Shown piece by piece: positions 39,463-47,230 of a stretch of DNA of 64,000 nucleotides. Position 1 is the stretch's first letter; each line of letters begins with the position of its first letter. The DNA comes from DAOTXS01 sp034435055. GTDB taxonomy: Bacteria; Chloroflexota; Anaerolineae; UBA4142. The notes under the pieces were generated by a model. The model saw nothing but the letters and a program-made list of their open reading frames with translations, searched no databases and was not told the origin of the DNA. Both the position numbers and the translations under genes were made by a program. Location of the stretch: positions 1 through 64,000 of the forward strand of contig DAOTXS010000056.1 of NCBI GenBank assembly GCA_034435055.1. The letters run 5' to 3'.

Positions 39463-41361
39463 ATGCCAATCATTCATCCACTCCTCGACCGTCTCCGCCG
39501 CGCCCCCATCCTCGCCGATGGCGCGATGGGCACGATGCTTTACGCACGCGGCATTTCATTTGATCGATGCTTCGACGAACTCAATTTGGCGAACCCAACG
39601 TTGGTGCAAGAAATTCATCGCGAGTATTTGCGCGCCGGCGCGGAGATCATCGAGACGAACACGTTTGGCGCAAACCGATTCAAACTCGCGCATCACGGAT
39701 TGGAAAACCAGGTGCGCGATATCAATTTGCGCGGCGTGAAAATCGCGCGCGAGGCGCGTGAAGTTGCCGGGCACGATGCGTATGTTTTTGGCTCGGTCGG
39801 TCCGCTGGGGCAATTCGTTGCGCCATTGGGCGCAATCACCGAAGACCAAGCGCGCGCCGCGTTCAAAGAACAAATCGAAGCGTTACTCGAAGGCGGCGCG
39901 GATGCGATTATCCTTGAAACGATGTCGGACTTGCACGAACTCAACATTGCGATTGCCGCCGCGCGTGAGGTGACCCGCGATTTGCCGCTCATCGCGCAAA
40001 TGTCATTCATCGAAGATGAGGTAACGCTCGTCGGCAATACGCCGGAAGAAATCGCGGCGACGTTGTGCCGTTTGCCGGTCGATGTCATCGGCGCGAATTG
40101 TTCCGTGGGGCCCGCCGGGACACTTGACGCGATCAAGCGTTTGGTCGCGGCGTCGCGCGAAGAATCGGCGCAAAAATTTATTTCCGTGATGCCAAACGCC
40201 GGTTTTCCCGCGCGCATCGGCGAACGCTACATCTACATTTCGTCGCCGCAATACTTTGCCGAGTACGTTCCCCGGTTTGTTCACGAAGCCGGCGCGCAAA
40301 TCATCGGCGGGTGTTGCGGCACGACGCCGGAGCACATCGCCGCGATGCGTGTTGCACTTGACGCACTGCGCACCACCGAAACACCGCGCGTGTTCGTTGT
40401 GGAAAAACCAAAGCCAACGTTGAGCGAAGAACCGGCGGAAGGAATGACGCGCGTCAAACGCACCTTGCGCGAAAAATTAAATGCCGGCAAATGGGTAACC
40501 AGTGTGGAAATCGATCCGCCGCGCGGCTTGAATCCGGCGAAAGCCCTGCAAGGCGCGGCGATGCTAAAACAAATCGGCGTCGATTGCATCAACATTGCCG
40601 ATTCGCCGCTGGCAAAAGTGCGAATGGACTGTATCTCGCTTGCCGTGATGATTCAACATCAAATTGGGCTGGAGACGATTATTCATTTCACCACGCGCGA
40701 CCGGAATTTGATGGCACTGCAATCGCAACTCATCGGCGCGCACGCACTTGGCATTCGCAACGTGATCGCGCTCACCGGCGATCCGCCGCGGATGGGCGAT
40801 TATCCCAATGCGACGGCGGTGTACGACATCGATTCGATTGGCTTGATTCAGATTCTCAAAAAATTAAATCAAGGGCATGACTGGGCTGGCACCAGCATCG
40901 GCACAAACGCGGATTTTGTCGTCGCGTGCGCGCTCGATATGATGTGGGCAAATTCCGATCCGAACGAAATCGATCGGTTTCATCGTAAGCTCGAAGCCGG
41001 CGCCGATTTGGTGATGACGCAACCGATTTACGATGCGGCAATCGTGCGCGAGTTTCTGCAAAAGTACGGCGACAAGTACGGGCAAGTCGAAAAACCGATC
41101 TTGCTTGGCGTTCTGCCGTTGATGAGTACCAAGCACGCGGAATTTTTGCACAACGAAGTTCCCGGCATTACCTTGACCGACGAGGCGCGGCGCCGGATGA
41201 AAGCCGCCGGCGAACACGGTGTCGAAGAGGGAATCAAACTCGCGCAGGAATTGTTGCTCGAAGCCAAAGATGTGGTGGCGGGCACGTACTTGATGCCGTC
41301 GTTCGGGCGGTACGAAGTGTGCGGCGAGTTGGTGAAGGTATTGGCGGATAAAATGAACTAG
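39463..41361 (+). CDS. Bifunctional homocysteine S-methyltransferase / 5,10-methylenetetrahydrofolate reductase
   Basis: A 632-residue two-domain enzyme of YitJ type. Residues 1-300 are the zinc homocysteine methyltransferase: ILADGAMGTMLYARG, TNTFGANRFKL, and zinc ligands in GANCSVGPAG (about 211) and GGCCGTTPEH (about 285). Residues about 325-632 are a MetF-like reductase: WVTSVEIDPPRGLNP, IHFTTRDRN, ALTGDPPRMGDYP and QPIYDA. It would make methylfolate and methylate homocysteine to methionine in one polypeptide. No SAM or cobalamin riboswitch is seen upstream. The next gene is separated by a repeat and a new promoter. Confidence 0.93.
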   Translation: MPIIHPLLDRLRRAPILADGAMGTMLYARGISFDRCFDELNLANPTLVQEIHREYLRAGAEIIETNTFGANRFKLAHHGLENQVRDINLRGVKIAREAREVAGHDAYVFGSVGPLGQFVAPLGAITEDQARAAFKEQIEALLEGGADAIILETMSDLHELNIAIAAAREVTRDLPLIAQMSFIEDEVTLVGNTPEEIAATLCRLPVDVIGANCSVGPAGTLDAIKRLVAASREESAQKFISVMPNAGFPARIGERYIYISSPQYFAEYVPRFVHEAGAQIIGGCCGTTPEHIAAMRVALDALRTTETPRVFVVEKPKPTLSEEPAEGMTRVKRTLREKLNAGKWVTSVEIDPPRGLNPAKALQGAAMLKQIGVDCINIADSPLAKVRMDCISLAVMIQHQIGLETIIHFTTRDRNLMALQSQLIGAHALGIRNVIALTGDPPRMGDYPNATAVYDIDSIGLIQILKKLNQGHDWAGTSIGTNADFVVACALDMMWANSDPNEIDRFHRKLEAGADLVMTQPIYDAAIVREFLQKYGDKYGQVEKPILLGVLPLMSTKHAEFLHNEVPGITLTDEARRRMKAAGEHGVEEGIKLAQELLLEAKDVVAGTYLMPSFGRYEVCGELVKVLADKMN

Positions 41362-41426
41362 CGACGGAAGACCAAAGCCGAAGGACGAAAGAAAGACTTT
41401 GGTCATTCGTCGTTCGTCCTTCGTCT
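41362..41426. repeat. Palindromic repeat, family B, abutting a promoter
   Basis: gacggaagaccaaagccgaa and ggacgaaag face ctttggtcattcgtcgttcg and tccttcgtc. The right end merges into the TTGACT -35 of the next promoter. Confidence 0.8.
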
Positions 41427-41428
41427 TT

Positions 41429-41456
41429 TTGACTTTTTATCGTTTCGTGCTAATAT
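41429..41456 (+). promoter_or_regulatory. Promoter of the SnoaL-like lipoprotein gene
   Basis: TTGACT (41429-41434), 16-bp spacer, TAATAT (41451-41456). The -35 begins three bases after the right arm of a family B hairpin, so the repeat may have supplied or may insulate the promoter. Confidence 0.6.
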
Positions 41457-41496
41457 ACCGCCCGTCAAATTTTCCAGAACATTCGGAGGTTTCTAA

Positions 41497-42015
41497 ATGC
41501 GTACATTGATTTTCGTTGCGATTTTGGCAACGATGTTGGTGACCATCGTCGGCTGTAATACCGGCGCGCCGCCACCCCCGCCACCCGGTCCCAAGCCGGC
41601 CATTCAGCGCACGCCGACGCCGGTGCCGGCGAACGATGAAGAAGCCCTACGCCAGTTGATCGTTGCGGAAGGTGAAGCCGTCGTGCAACAAGACATCGAC
41701 CGCTTGCAAAGTATGTGGGATAAAGACGGCGTTGTAACCGATGCCAACCGCACGCCCGACAACGTGAGCGACGACAAGACGTGGAAGGGCTGGGCGGCGA
41801 TCCGCGACCGCTACGTCAATATCGTTTTCCCGTCCAACCCGGCATTCGCCGAGCATCCGAACATTCGCGTGACAATCACCGGCAGTACGGCATCCGCCGT
41901 CGCCGACACCAAGATTGGCGTAACCAATTTGAAAGACAATGACAAGTGGACCTTCCGCAAAATCGATGGGCAGTGGAAAGTTACTAGCTTGACCTTTGGC
42001 GCCGCACCCAAATAG
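41497..42015 (+). CDS. Lipoprotein with SnoaL/NTF2-like domain
   Basis: A 172-residue lipoprotein: lipobox TIVGC (Cys20), a Pro-rich spacer (PPPPPPGPKPA), then an NTF2/SnoaL-like cone domain from about residue 47 (DEEALRQLIVAEGEAVVQQD, MWDKDGVVTDANRTP, GWAAIRDRY) ending WKVTSLTF. Such domains act as binding modules or small enzymes, and no ligand can be assigned. GGAGG site and its own promoter and terminator make it monocistronic. Confidence 0.8.
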   Translation: MRTLIFVAILATMLVTIVGCNTGAPPPPPPGPKPAIQRTPTPVPANDEEALRQLIVAEGEAVVQQDIDRLQSMWDKDGVVTDANRTPDNVSDDKTWKGWAAIRDRYVNIVFPSNPAFAEHPNIRVTITGSTASAVADTKIGVTNLKDNDKWTFRKIDGQWKVTSLTFGAAPK

Positions 42016-42038
42016 ACGTCGCTCATCCAATGCAAATG

Positions 42039-42063
42039 CTCGCCGCATCGCCGGCGAGTTTTT
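42039..42063 (+). terminator. Terminator after the SnoaL-like gene
   Basis: A 7-bp stem ctcgccg / cggcgag with a 6-nt loop and TTTTT following. Confidence 0.85.
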
Positions 42064-42130
42064 GTTTGGCTCAATTGACATCCACTCGTACTTGAGCATA
42101 ATGAACTCACCTCGATAAAGGAATCGCGCT

Positions 42131-43213
42131 TTGAACCATCTTTTCACCGTCGCGCAACAATTTCATCCTCACGCGAAAATCATAGCGGTCAGCGAGTACG
42201 GCAGCGGCAACGTCAACGACACGTACCGCGTCACGGTCGATGCTTCCGACCAATATTTTATTCTACAACGCATCAACACGCACGTCTTTCGCCACCCCGA
42301 ATTGATTATGCTCAACCTCCGCGCGTTCACCGAACACGTTCAGCATCAACTCGCGCGCGATGCGAATGATCATCGATGGCAAGTCCCGCGCGTCATATCG
42401 GCGGCGAACGGCGCGCATCATCACATCGACGACGAGGGTTCGTACTGGCGCGCGTTAAGTTTTATCGATCACGCCAAGACGTACGAGTGTGTGCGCAATC
42501 TGGAACACGCGTGCCAAGTTGGTTTCGCGCTGGGCAAATTTCACGCCCTCATCAGCAACTTGCCGACGGAACGATTGCACGACACGCTTCCCGGATTTCA
42601 CATCGCGCCACGTTATCTCCAACATTACGACGAGGTTGCCGCGCAGAAAAATCCGGCGTCTCACACTGCCGACTGTTTCCGATTCATCGAAACGCACCGG
42701 CAAGCGATTGCTGTGCTAGAAGATGCCAAAGCGCAACATCGTTTGCGCTTGCGCCCAATTCACGGTGATCCCAAAGTCAACAACATTATGATCGATGACA
42801 CGACCGGGCGCGCAGTCAGTATGATCGATCTCGATACAGTTAAACCCGGACTTGTGCATTACGACATCGGCGATTGTTTGCGGTCGTGTTGCAATCCGCT
42901 TGGCGAAGAAACGGTCGATTTTGACGCGGTGCGCTTTGAGCCGGACATTTGCCGGGCGGTGTTACAAGGTTATCTTGCGGTGGCAAAAGATTTTCTCACT
43001 GCCGACGACCGCGCGTTCTTGTTCGACGCGATCCGTTTGATTCCGTTTGAACTTGGTTTGCGTTTCTTCACCGACTATCTCGAAGGCAACGTGTACTTTA
43101 AAACGAAATACGCCGAGCATAATTTACATCGCGCCGTCGTGCAATTCAAACTTGCGGAGAGCATCGAAAAACAAGCGAAAGATATTCGCGCGGTGATTAA
43201 TGAATTACAATAA
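42131..43213 (+). CDS. APH-fold kinase, N-acetylhexosamine-kinase-like
   Basis: A 360-residue phosphotransferase of the aminoglycoside-kinase fold. The N-lobe has GSGNVNDTYRV and FILQRINTHVF, the catalytic loop is HGDPKVNNIMID (His-Gly-Asp to Asn), and the metal-binding motif is MIDLDTV. NDTY and the LQRIN-HVF block resemble NahK, which phosphorylates GlcNAc/GalNAc at C1, so an N-acetylhexosamine 1-kinase role is plausible; homoserine or choline kinases are less likely. The start is TTG at 42131 with an AAAGGA site. A repeat separates it from the next gene. Confidence 0.78.
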   Translation: MNHLFTVAQQFHPHAKIIAVSEYGSGNVNDTYRVTVDASDQYFILQRINTHVFRHPELIMLNLRAFTEHVQHQLARDANDHRWQVPRVISAANGAHHHIDDEGSYWRALSFIDHAKTYECVRNLEHACQVGFALGKFHALISNLPTERLHDTLPGFHIAPRYLQHYDEVAAQKNPASHTADCFRFIETHRQAIAVLEDAKAQHRLRLRPIHGDPKVNNIMIDDTTGRAVSMIDLDTVKPGLVHYDIGDCLRSCCNPLGEETVDFDAVRFEPDICRAVLQGYLAVAKDFLTADDRAFLFDAIRLIPFELGLRFFTDYLEGNVYFKTKYAEHNLHRAVVQFKLAESIEKQAKDIRAVINELQ

Positions 43214-43220
43214 TTTCTGC

Positions 43221-43315
43221 TGTCATTCTGAGGGAGCGAAGCGACAGAAGAATCCGGCACGTCGCTGTGATCTTTCAAGTTCCGAGCGAGATGCTTCGCT
43301 ACGCTCAGCATGACA
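43221..43315. repeat. Palindromic repeat, family A-like (TGTCATTCTGAG type)
   Basis: tgtcattctgag (43221-43232) and ctcagcatgaca (43304-43315) bound a 95-bp element with gcgaagcgacagaagaatc inside. It resembles the family A repeats but starts from a different core. It fills the gap between two genes. Confidence 0.85.
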
Positions 43316-43325
43316 TGGCAGTGTC

Positions 43326-43865
43326 ATGCCCCCACAACAATTTTCCCTGCAACCATTTCCGGCACCCAATCCTCCGCGCGATTTACAACTCACCGTAACG
43401 ATCACCCGGCAAGCGAACGTGCTTGCTTTGCGTTACGAACTGAGCGATCCGCGTGGACAAGTGGTCATTCCGCCGCGCGCAAAATTCCCGTCGCGCAAAG
43501 ATAATCTCTGGCAAACCACGTGCTTTGAATTTTTCGTCGCCACGCGCGGCGCAACACCGTACTGGGAGTTCAACCTCGCACCATCGGGCGATTGGAATGT
43601 GTACCGATTGGAATCGTACCGCGCGGGATTACGTGAAGAATCGATGTTTGATGAATTACCGTTTGGCATCAATCGTTCAGCGGACAGTTTTACGCTGGAG
43701 ATCAAAATTGATTTGGGGAAAATTATCGCACCGACGCAATCGATCGAACTGAGCGCGACAGCGGTAATCGAAGGTGCGAATGGCGCGTTGAGTTATTGGG
43801 CAATCGCGCATCGCGGGCGGAAACCGGACTTTCATTTGCGTAATAGTTTTGTGGTGGAAATGTAA
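43326..43865 (+). CDS. DOMON-like domain protein
   Basis: A 179-residue protein with a single beta-sandwich domain: PRDLQLTVTITRQANVLALRYEL, LWQTTCFEFFVATRGATPYWEFNLAPSGDWNVY and WAIAHRGRKPDFHLRNSFVVEM. This matches DOMON-like proteins, some of which bind haem or carbohydrate. No signal peptide is seen, so it is probably cytoplasmic. The start lies 10 bp after a palindromic repeat without a clear ribosome-binding site. Confidence 0.78.
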   Translation: MPPQQFSLQPFPAPNPPRDLQLTVTITRQANVLALRYELSDPRGQVVIPPRAKFPSRKDNLWQTTCFEFFVATRGATPYWEFNLAPSGDWNVYRLESYRAGLREESMFDELPFGINRSADSFTLEIKIDLGKIIAPTQSIELSATAVIEGANGALSYWAIAHRGRKPDFHLRNSFVVEM

Positions 43866-43899
43866 AGGGGCAACTGCATTGAGTTGCCCCTACGTTTTT
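43866..43899. terminator. Terminator between the DOMON-like and histidine kinase genes
   Basis: aggggcaact and agttgcccct pair in a 10-bp stem with a 6-nt loop, then acgttttt. It probably serves the plus-strand gene; the minus-strand kinase stop is at 43890 within it. Confidence 0.75.
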
Positions 43900-45347
43900 C
43901 CATTTTGCACCGGCAGATGAACCGTGAAGGTACTGCCACGTCCCAGTTCGCTAGCAACCGTAATCGTGCCGCCGTGCGCGTTGACAATTTCTTGCGCGAT
44001 GGATAAGCCCAAGCCGGTGCCGCCCGCCACGCGCGCTTTATCGCCGCGATAAAATCGCTCGAACACACGCGGTAAATCCTCTTGCGGAATTCCTTCGCCG
44101 GTGTCCGCAATTTCGATGCGAATCCATTGCGGCGCAAGATGCGGCGAAATTTTGCGCCGCGCAATCAACGTACTCCTGCCGGCATTTTCAAGCGGTTCAC
44201 CTTTCGCGGTTACAGTCACCGCGCCGCCGGCACGATTGTACCGAATCGCATTCTCGATCAAGTTCGTCACCACTTGCTCCAAACGATTTGCATCACCGAC
44301 GATGGGTGGAACCGGATCGATCACGGTAACGATGGTTTCGCCCGACGCGGTGGCACGCGCACGACAGCGATCCACCCAGCGCGGCAAAAGTTCCGTCAGG
44401 TCGACGGCTTCGCGCGCCATCGACATTTGTCCCGATTCCAACCGCGCGAGCGTGAGCAAATCGCCGACGAGTCGCGCCATTCGTGTCGTCTCATCGTAAA
44501 TCGTTTGCGCCGCGCGCTTCACCCCATCGATGTCCGCGACCGCACCATCGAGAATGGCTTGCGCAAATCCTTGAATCGAGGTAAGCGGCGTTTTCAATTC
44601 GTGCGAGACGTTGGCAACGAAATCTTTTTCCATTTGCCGCGCTTGTTGAACTTGCGCCGCCATCGCGTTGAAACTTTTCGCCAGCCGTCCGATTTCGCCG
44701 CCGCCTTTAACCTCAACCCGATGATCGTACTGTCCTTTGGCAATCGCTTCGGTTGCTTGCGTGAGTTGCGTGAGCGGTCGCGCAATCGACCGCGCGAGCA
44801 AAATTGCCACGAGCAATGAGACGATGAGCGTAATCGTGCCCGCAAGCAAAATACTCGCGCCCAACTCATCGAGGACTTGGAAGAAGGGGCGCTCGCGCGC
44901 GGCGAGTCCGACGTAAACGGGTTGCCCGTTCACCTGCCCCGCTGCAATCGCCGCGAATAACAAACGCGGTTGATTCGCTTGTTGGCGCGTGCCGTAAATG
45001 AATCCACGCGGCGCGTTGGGGCGCGTAAATTGCGCAAGGTTCAACGTCCGATTCGTCAAATTATTTGCGCCGTCCGCCAGCACGAGACCTTTATCGGTAA
45101 AAACTAGAATGCCGCCGACGCCCTCGGTTTGCGGTTGCAAACGCGCGACTACCTCGCGCGGTGACACGTTGTTGAGAAAGAGCGCGCGCGCCTGAAATGC
45201 CAATGGCACCGCCGCATCCCCCAGCCGCGCCAGTTGCACATCGCGCTGATAATCGCGCAGAATGACCGCCAGACTCACGGCGATGATAATCATCGTGAGT
45301 ATGATCAGGAAGAGAAAAGTTAGGATGAGACGAGTACGTAAGGACAT
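43890..45347 (-). CDS. Sensor histidine kinase (HAMP), PhoR-like partner
   Basis: A 485-residue membrane kinase. N-terminal TM (LILTFLFLIILTMIIIAVSLAVIL), an extracellular sensor region of about 120 residues, a second TM (SILLAGTITLIVSLLVAILLA), HAMP (SIARPLTQLTQATEAIAKGQ), and the DHp domain with FVANVSHELKTPLTS (phospho-His). The HATPase domain has NLIENAIRYN, IEIADTGEGI and GTGLGLSI. It phosphorylates the response regulator encoded 22 bp upstream. The stimulus is unknown. The PhoP-box-like site upstream of the regulator suggests a phosphate or envelope response. Confidence 0.93.
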   Translation of the reverse strand: MSLRTRLILTFLFLIILTMIIIAVSLAVILRDYQRDVQLARLGDAAVPLAFQARALFLNNVSPREVVARLQPQTEGVGGILVFTDKGLVLADGANNLTNRTLNLAQFTRPNAPRGFIYGTRQQANQPRLLFAAIAAGQVNGQPVYVGLAARERPFFQVLDELGASILLAGTITLIVSLLVAILLARSIARPLTQLTQATEAIAKGQYDHRVEVKGGGEIGRLAKSFNAMAAQVQQARQMEKDFVANVSHELKTPLTSIQGFAQAILDGAVADIDGVKRAAQTIYDETTRMARLVGDLLTLARLESGQMSMAREAVDLTELLPRWVDRCRARATASGETIVTVIDPVPPIVGDANRLEQVVTNLIENAIRYNRAGGAVTVTAKGEPLENAGRSTLIARRKISPHLAPQWIRIEIADTGEGIPQEDLPRVFERFYRGDKARVAGGTGLGLSIAQEIVNAHGGTITVASELGRGSTFTVHLPVQNGKT

Positions 45348-45369
45348 TTCAAACTTCTGATTGATGCTT

Positions 45370-46038
45370 TCAACTACCAACTAATTTGTAACCGACGCCG
45401 CTGATCGTTTCGATTTGCGCGCGCGCGCCGGCAAGTTTCTTGCGCAAGTGGGCAACGTGAACATCGACAGTGCGCGTTTCGCCGGCGAAATCATACCCCC
45501 ACGCGATTTCTAGCAAGCGTTCGCGCGTGAGAACGATGCCGGGATTTTGCATCAACACCGCGAGCAAATCGAATTCTTTGGTGCGAAGTTGTACCGGGTT
45601 GCCGGCGGCGGTTACTTCGCGGCGATCCAAATCCAACGCCACATCGCCGACGGTGAGGCGTTGCGTTTTGGGCGGCGCGCTCGCGCGGCGGAAGATTGCT
45701 TTCACGCGCGCGACAAGTTCGCGCGGGTTGAACGGCTTGGTCAAGTAATCGTCCGCGCCAAGTTCCAGTCCAACGATTTTATCGATGTCTTGATCCCGCG
45801 CCGTGAGCATAATGATCGGCGTGTCGCTTTCCTGCCGAATGCGGCGGCACACTTCCCAGCCATCGACGCCGGGCAACATCAAATCGAGGACGAGCAAATC
45901 CGGTTTGAGCGCGCGAAATTTATCGAGCGCCGTTTTGCCATCGTACGCGGTTTCGATGCGGTAGCCTTCTTTTTCCAAATAGAGTCGTTCGAGTTCAATG
46001 ATATTTTTTTCATCGTCCACGAGCAACAGAGTCGGCAT
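45370..46038 (-). CDS. OmpR/PhoB-family response regulator
   Basis: A 222-residue response regulator. Receiver: LLLVDDEKNIIELERL and the phospho-acceptor Asp in LLVLDLMLPGVDGWEV, with the conserved Lys in DDYLTKPFNPRELVARV. C-terminal winged helix: LTVGDVALDLDRREVTAAG, LRTKEFDLLAVLMQNPG, RTVDVHVAHLRKKL and GVGYKLV. Its own promoter (TTGACT-17-TATAAT) is preceded by two TTTACA half-sites with 11-bp period, as used by PhoP-type regulators, so autoregulation is likely. The kinase gene follows 22 bp downstream. Confidence 0.95.
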   Translation of the reverse strand: MPTLLLVDDEKNIIELERLYLEKEGYRIETAYDGKTALDKFRALKPDLLVLDLMLPGVDGWEVCRRIRQESDTPIIMLTARDQDIDKIVGLELGADDYLTKPFNPRELVARVKAIFRRASAPPKTQRLTVGDVALDLDRREVTAAGNPVQLRTKEFDLLAVLMQNPGIVLTRERLLEIAWGYDFAGETRTVDVHVAHLRKKLAGARAQIETISGVGYKLVGS

Positions 46039-46064
46039 AAATCTCCTAGCGTTGAGTCGATGAA

Positions 46065-46093
46065 ATTATAGGACGGATGCGAACACAAGTCAA
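46065..46093 (-). promoter_or_regulatory. Promoter of the response regulator operon
   Basis: On the minus strand: TTGACT (46093-46088), 17-bp spacer, TATAAT (46070-46065). Start of transcription about 46058, with a 20-nt leader carrying AGGAGA before the ATG. Confidence 0.85.
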
Positions 46094-46111
46094 AGGGTTT
46101 GCGGGGCACAG

Positions 46112-46128
46112 TGTAAAATTATTGTAAA
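46112..46128. promoter_or_regulatory. PhoP-box-like direct repeat
   Basis: Two TGTAAA units (46112-46117 and 46123-46128), that is TTTACA-N5-TTTACA on the minus strand, with an 11-bp period. This matches the Bacillus PhoP box (TT[ACT]A[CT]A-N5 repeats). It lies about -54 to -70 from the response-regulator start and about the same distance from the divergent T-box promoter. Confidence 0.6.
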
Positions 46129-46145
46129 ATGTACCTGTGCGTCGT

Positions 46146-46174
46146 TTGACAACACAACCTAGTCGTGCTAAAAT
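46146..46174 (+). promoter_or_regulatory. Promoter of the T-box leader transcript
   Basis: TTGACA (46146-46151), 17-bp spacer, TAAAAT (46169-46174). Transcription would begin near 46181, at the head of the T-box leader. Confidence 0.8.
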
Positions 46175-46362
46175 CTTGTCACAGTTGAATAGCCAAGACG
46201 CCGAACCGGAGGAGTAGGTTTTCCGAGTGGGTAGAGAAGAAGGGTCATCGGGTGCAAGCCCTTCGCCACGATGCTAACCGAACGTCGCCGGGGAGTTGAA
46301 TCGATGAATGGCACTCGCCGTTGAATTGATTTCGGGAACGCCCGATACAGCGCAGAGATGGA

Positions 46363-46422
46363 AATTAGGTGATTAGGTGATTCGAAAATCCGCGAATCAC
46401 CCAATTACCCAGTCACCTAATT
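46363..46422. repeat. Palindromic repeat inserted in the T-box leader
   Basis: aattaggtga (46363-46372) pairs with tcacctaatt (46413-46422) and gtgattcg (46377-46384) pairs with cgaatcac (46393-46400). It forms a self-contained hairpin just before the T-box core, where a short linker would be expected. Confidence 0.85.
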
Positions 46423-46443
46423 CCAACCAAGGTGGTACCGCGA

Positions 46444-46476
46444 AGCCCTTTGCCCTTGAGGTGAATGGGCTTTTTT
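46444..46476 (+). terminator. T-box terminator
   Basis: aagccc (46444-46449) and gggctt (46467-46472) form the stem around a GC-poor loop, then TTTT. It is mutually exclusive with the antiterminator that contains ggtggtaccgcg. Confidence 0.8.
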
Positions 46477-46567
46477 CATTTTCGATTGCCGATTTTAGAT
46501 TTTCGATTTTGAATTTTTTCATCCTTCATATTTCTGATTTTATCCTTTTTACAGAAAGTCAATAACG

Positions 46568-47107
46568 ATGACAACATTTAAATTGCTTTTTGGTACCATC
46601 TGGCGCGGCGGCGCGTGGGGCTTGCTCGCCGGCACAATGCTTGGCACGGCGTACGGCGCGGTCTTTGCAAACGGCTTGTTCTTTTTCGGTTTGCTCTCGC
46701 AAGCCCCCGCCGAGTTTCAAGGGGATGATGTGCCGCGCGCGATTGTCGCGGTGTTGTTGCTTGCGCTCATCGGCTCGATTATGGGCGGTGTATTTGGCAT
46801 ACCCACCGGATTGGTGGTTGGGTTGTTGAATGGTTTGTTACTGGGAATCATAACGCGCGCATTTTTCTTTCCGTTGCGCGATGCGAAAAAATATCGCCGC
46901 GTGATTGCATTGACCAGCGCGGTGTTCACCGCGATTGCATCGTGGCTGGGCTTTTTTGTAATCATGCTCTTTTACGCAAACACCGAGAAGGCAAATGTGC
47001 CGGTGCTTGCGATTGGTGTCATCATTCCAGCGTTGATTGCCGGCATTGCCGCCGGATTCATCAGCCAAATGGGTACGCGGTGGTACGAAAAGGAGAGTGC
47101 GAAATGA
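46568..47107 (+). CDS. Hypothetical membrane protein between T-box and valS
   Basis: A 179-residue protein with about four or five hydrophobic segments (LFGTIWRGGAWGLLAGTMLGTAYG, IVAVLLLALIGSIMGG, GLVVGLLNGLLLGI, SAVFTAIASWLGFFVIMLFYA, AIGVIIPALIAGIAAGFI), rich in Gly and Ala. Family not recognised. It lies directly behind the T-box terminator and 123 bp before valS, so it would be under valine-tRNA control. No clear ribosome-binding site. The stop overlaps a short ORF by ATGA. Confidence 0.65.
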   Translation: MTTFKLLFGTIWRGGAWGLLAGTMLGTAYGAVFANGLFFFGLLSQAPAEFQGDDVPRAIVAVLLLALIGSIMGGVFGIPTGLVVGLLNGLLLGIITRAFFFPLRDAKKYRRVIALTSAVFTAIASWLGFFVIMLFYANTEKANVPVLAIGVIIPALIAGIAAGFISQMGTRWYEKESAK

Positions 47108-47181
47108 CGACGCGTAAAACAAAATCAATGACCGTCGCGGTTCTTGTCCCCGCGCTGATGAGTCGCGTCGGTGCGGGGTAA
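47104..47181 (+). CDS. Possible 25-residue ORF overlapping the membrane gene
   Basis: An ATG that overlaps the previous stop (ATGA) opens a 25-codon frame (MTTRKTKSMTVAVLVPALMS RVGAG, basic N-terminus then a short hydrophobic run) ending at 47181. GAAAAGGAG precedes it by 7 nt. The reading frame is too short to judge; it might be a coupled mini-protein or chance. Confidence 0.3.
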   Translation: MTTRKTKSMTVAVLVPALMSRVGAG

Positions 47182-47230
47182 TCCAATTTCTAATCTCCAA
47201 TCTCTAGTTTTCCAAAACAGGAGTTATAAA

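Larger units (their letters stand above)
46181..46476 (+). promoter_or_regulatory. T-box leader (tRNA-Val sensor) with terminator
   Basis: A T-box element controlling valS by sensing uncharged tRNA-Val. Stem I includes gagtaggtttt, the AGAGA-type bulge (gtagagaag), the distal loop region gggtgcaagccc and the return strand ctaaccgaac. A GTC (46284-46286), next to the AACC that pairs with GGTT, is my candidate specifier codon for valine. The antiterminator core aaccaaggtggtaccgcg (46425-46442) is a near-perfect T-box motif. The terminator is aagccc ... gggctt plus TTTT (46444-46476). A palindromic repeat sits between stem I and the antiterminator. Confidence 0.9.
46039..46567. other. Divergent regulatory region and T-box leader
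   Basis: This 529-bp gap between the response regulator and the next plus-strand gene has no ORF of its own. It holds two divergent promoters, a shared PhoP-box-like direct repeat, the T-box leader with an inserted palindrome, its terminator, and a T-rich low-complexity tail (46477-46560) of gatttt/tcgattt units. Confidence 0.85.
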
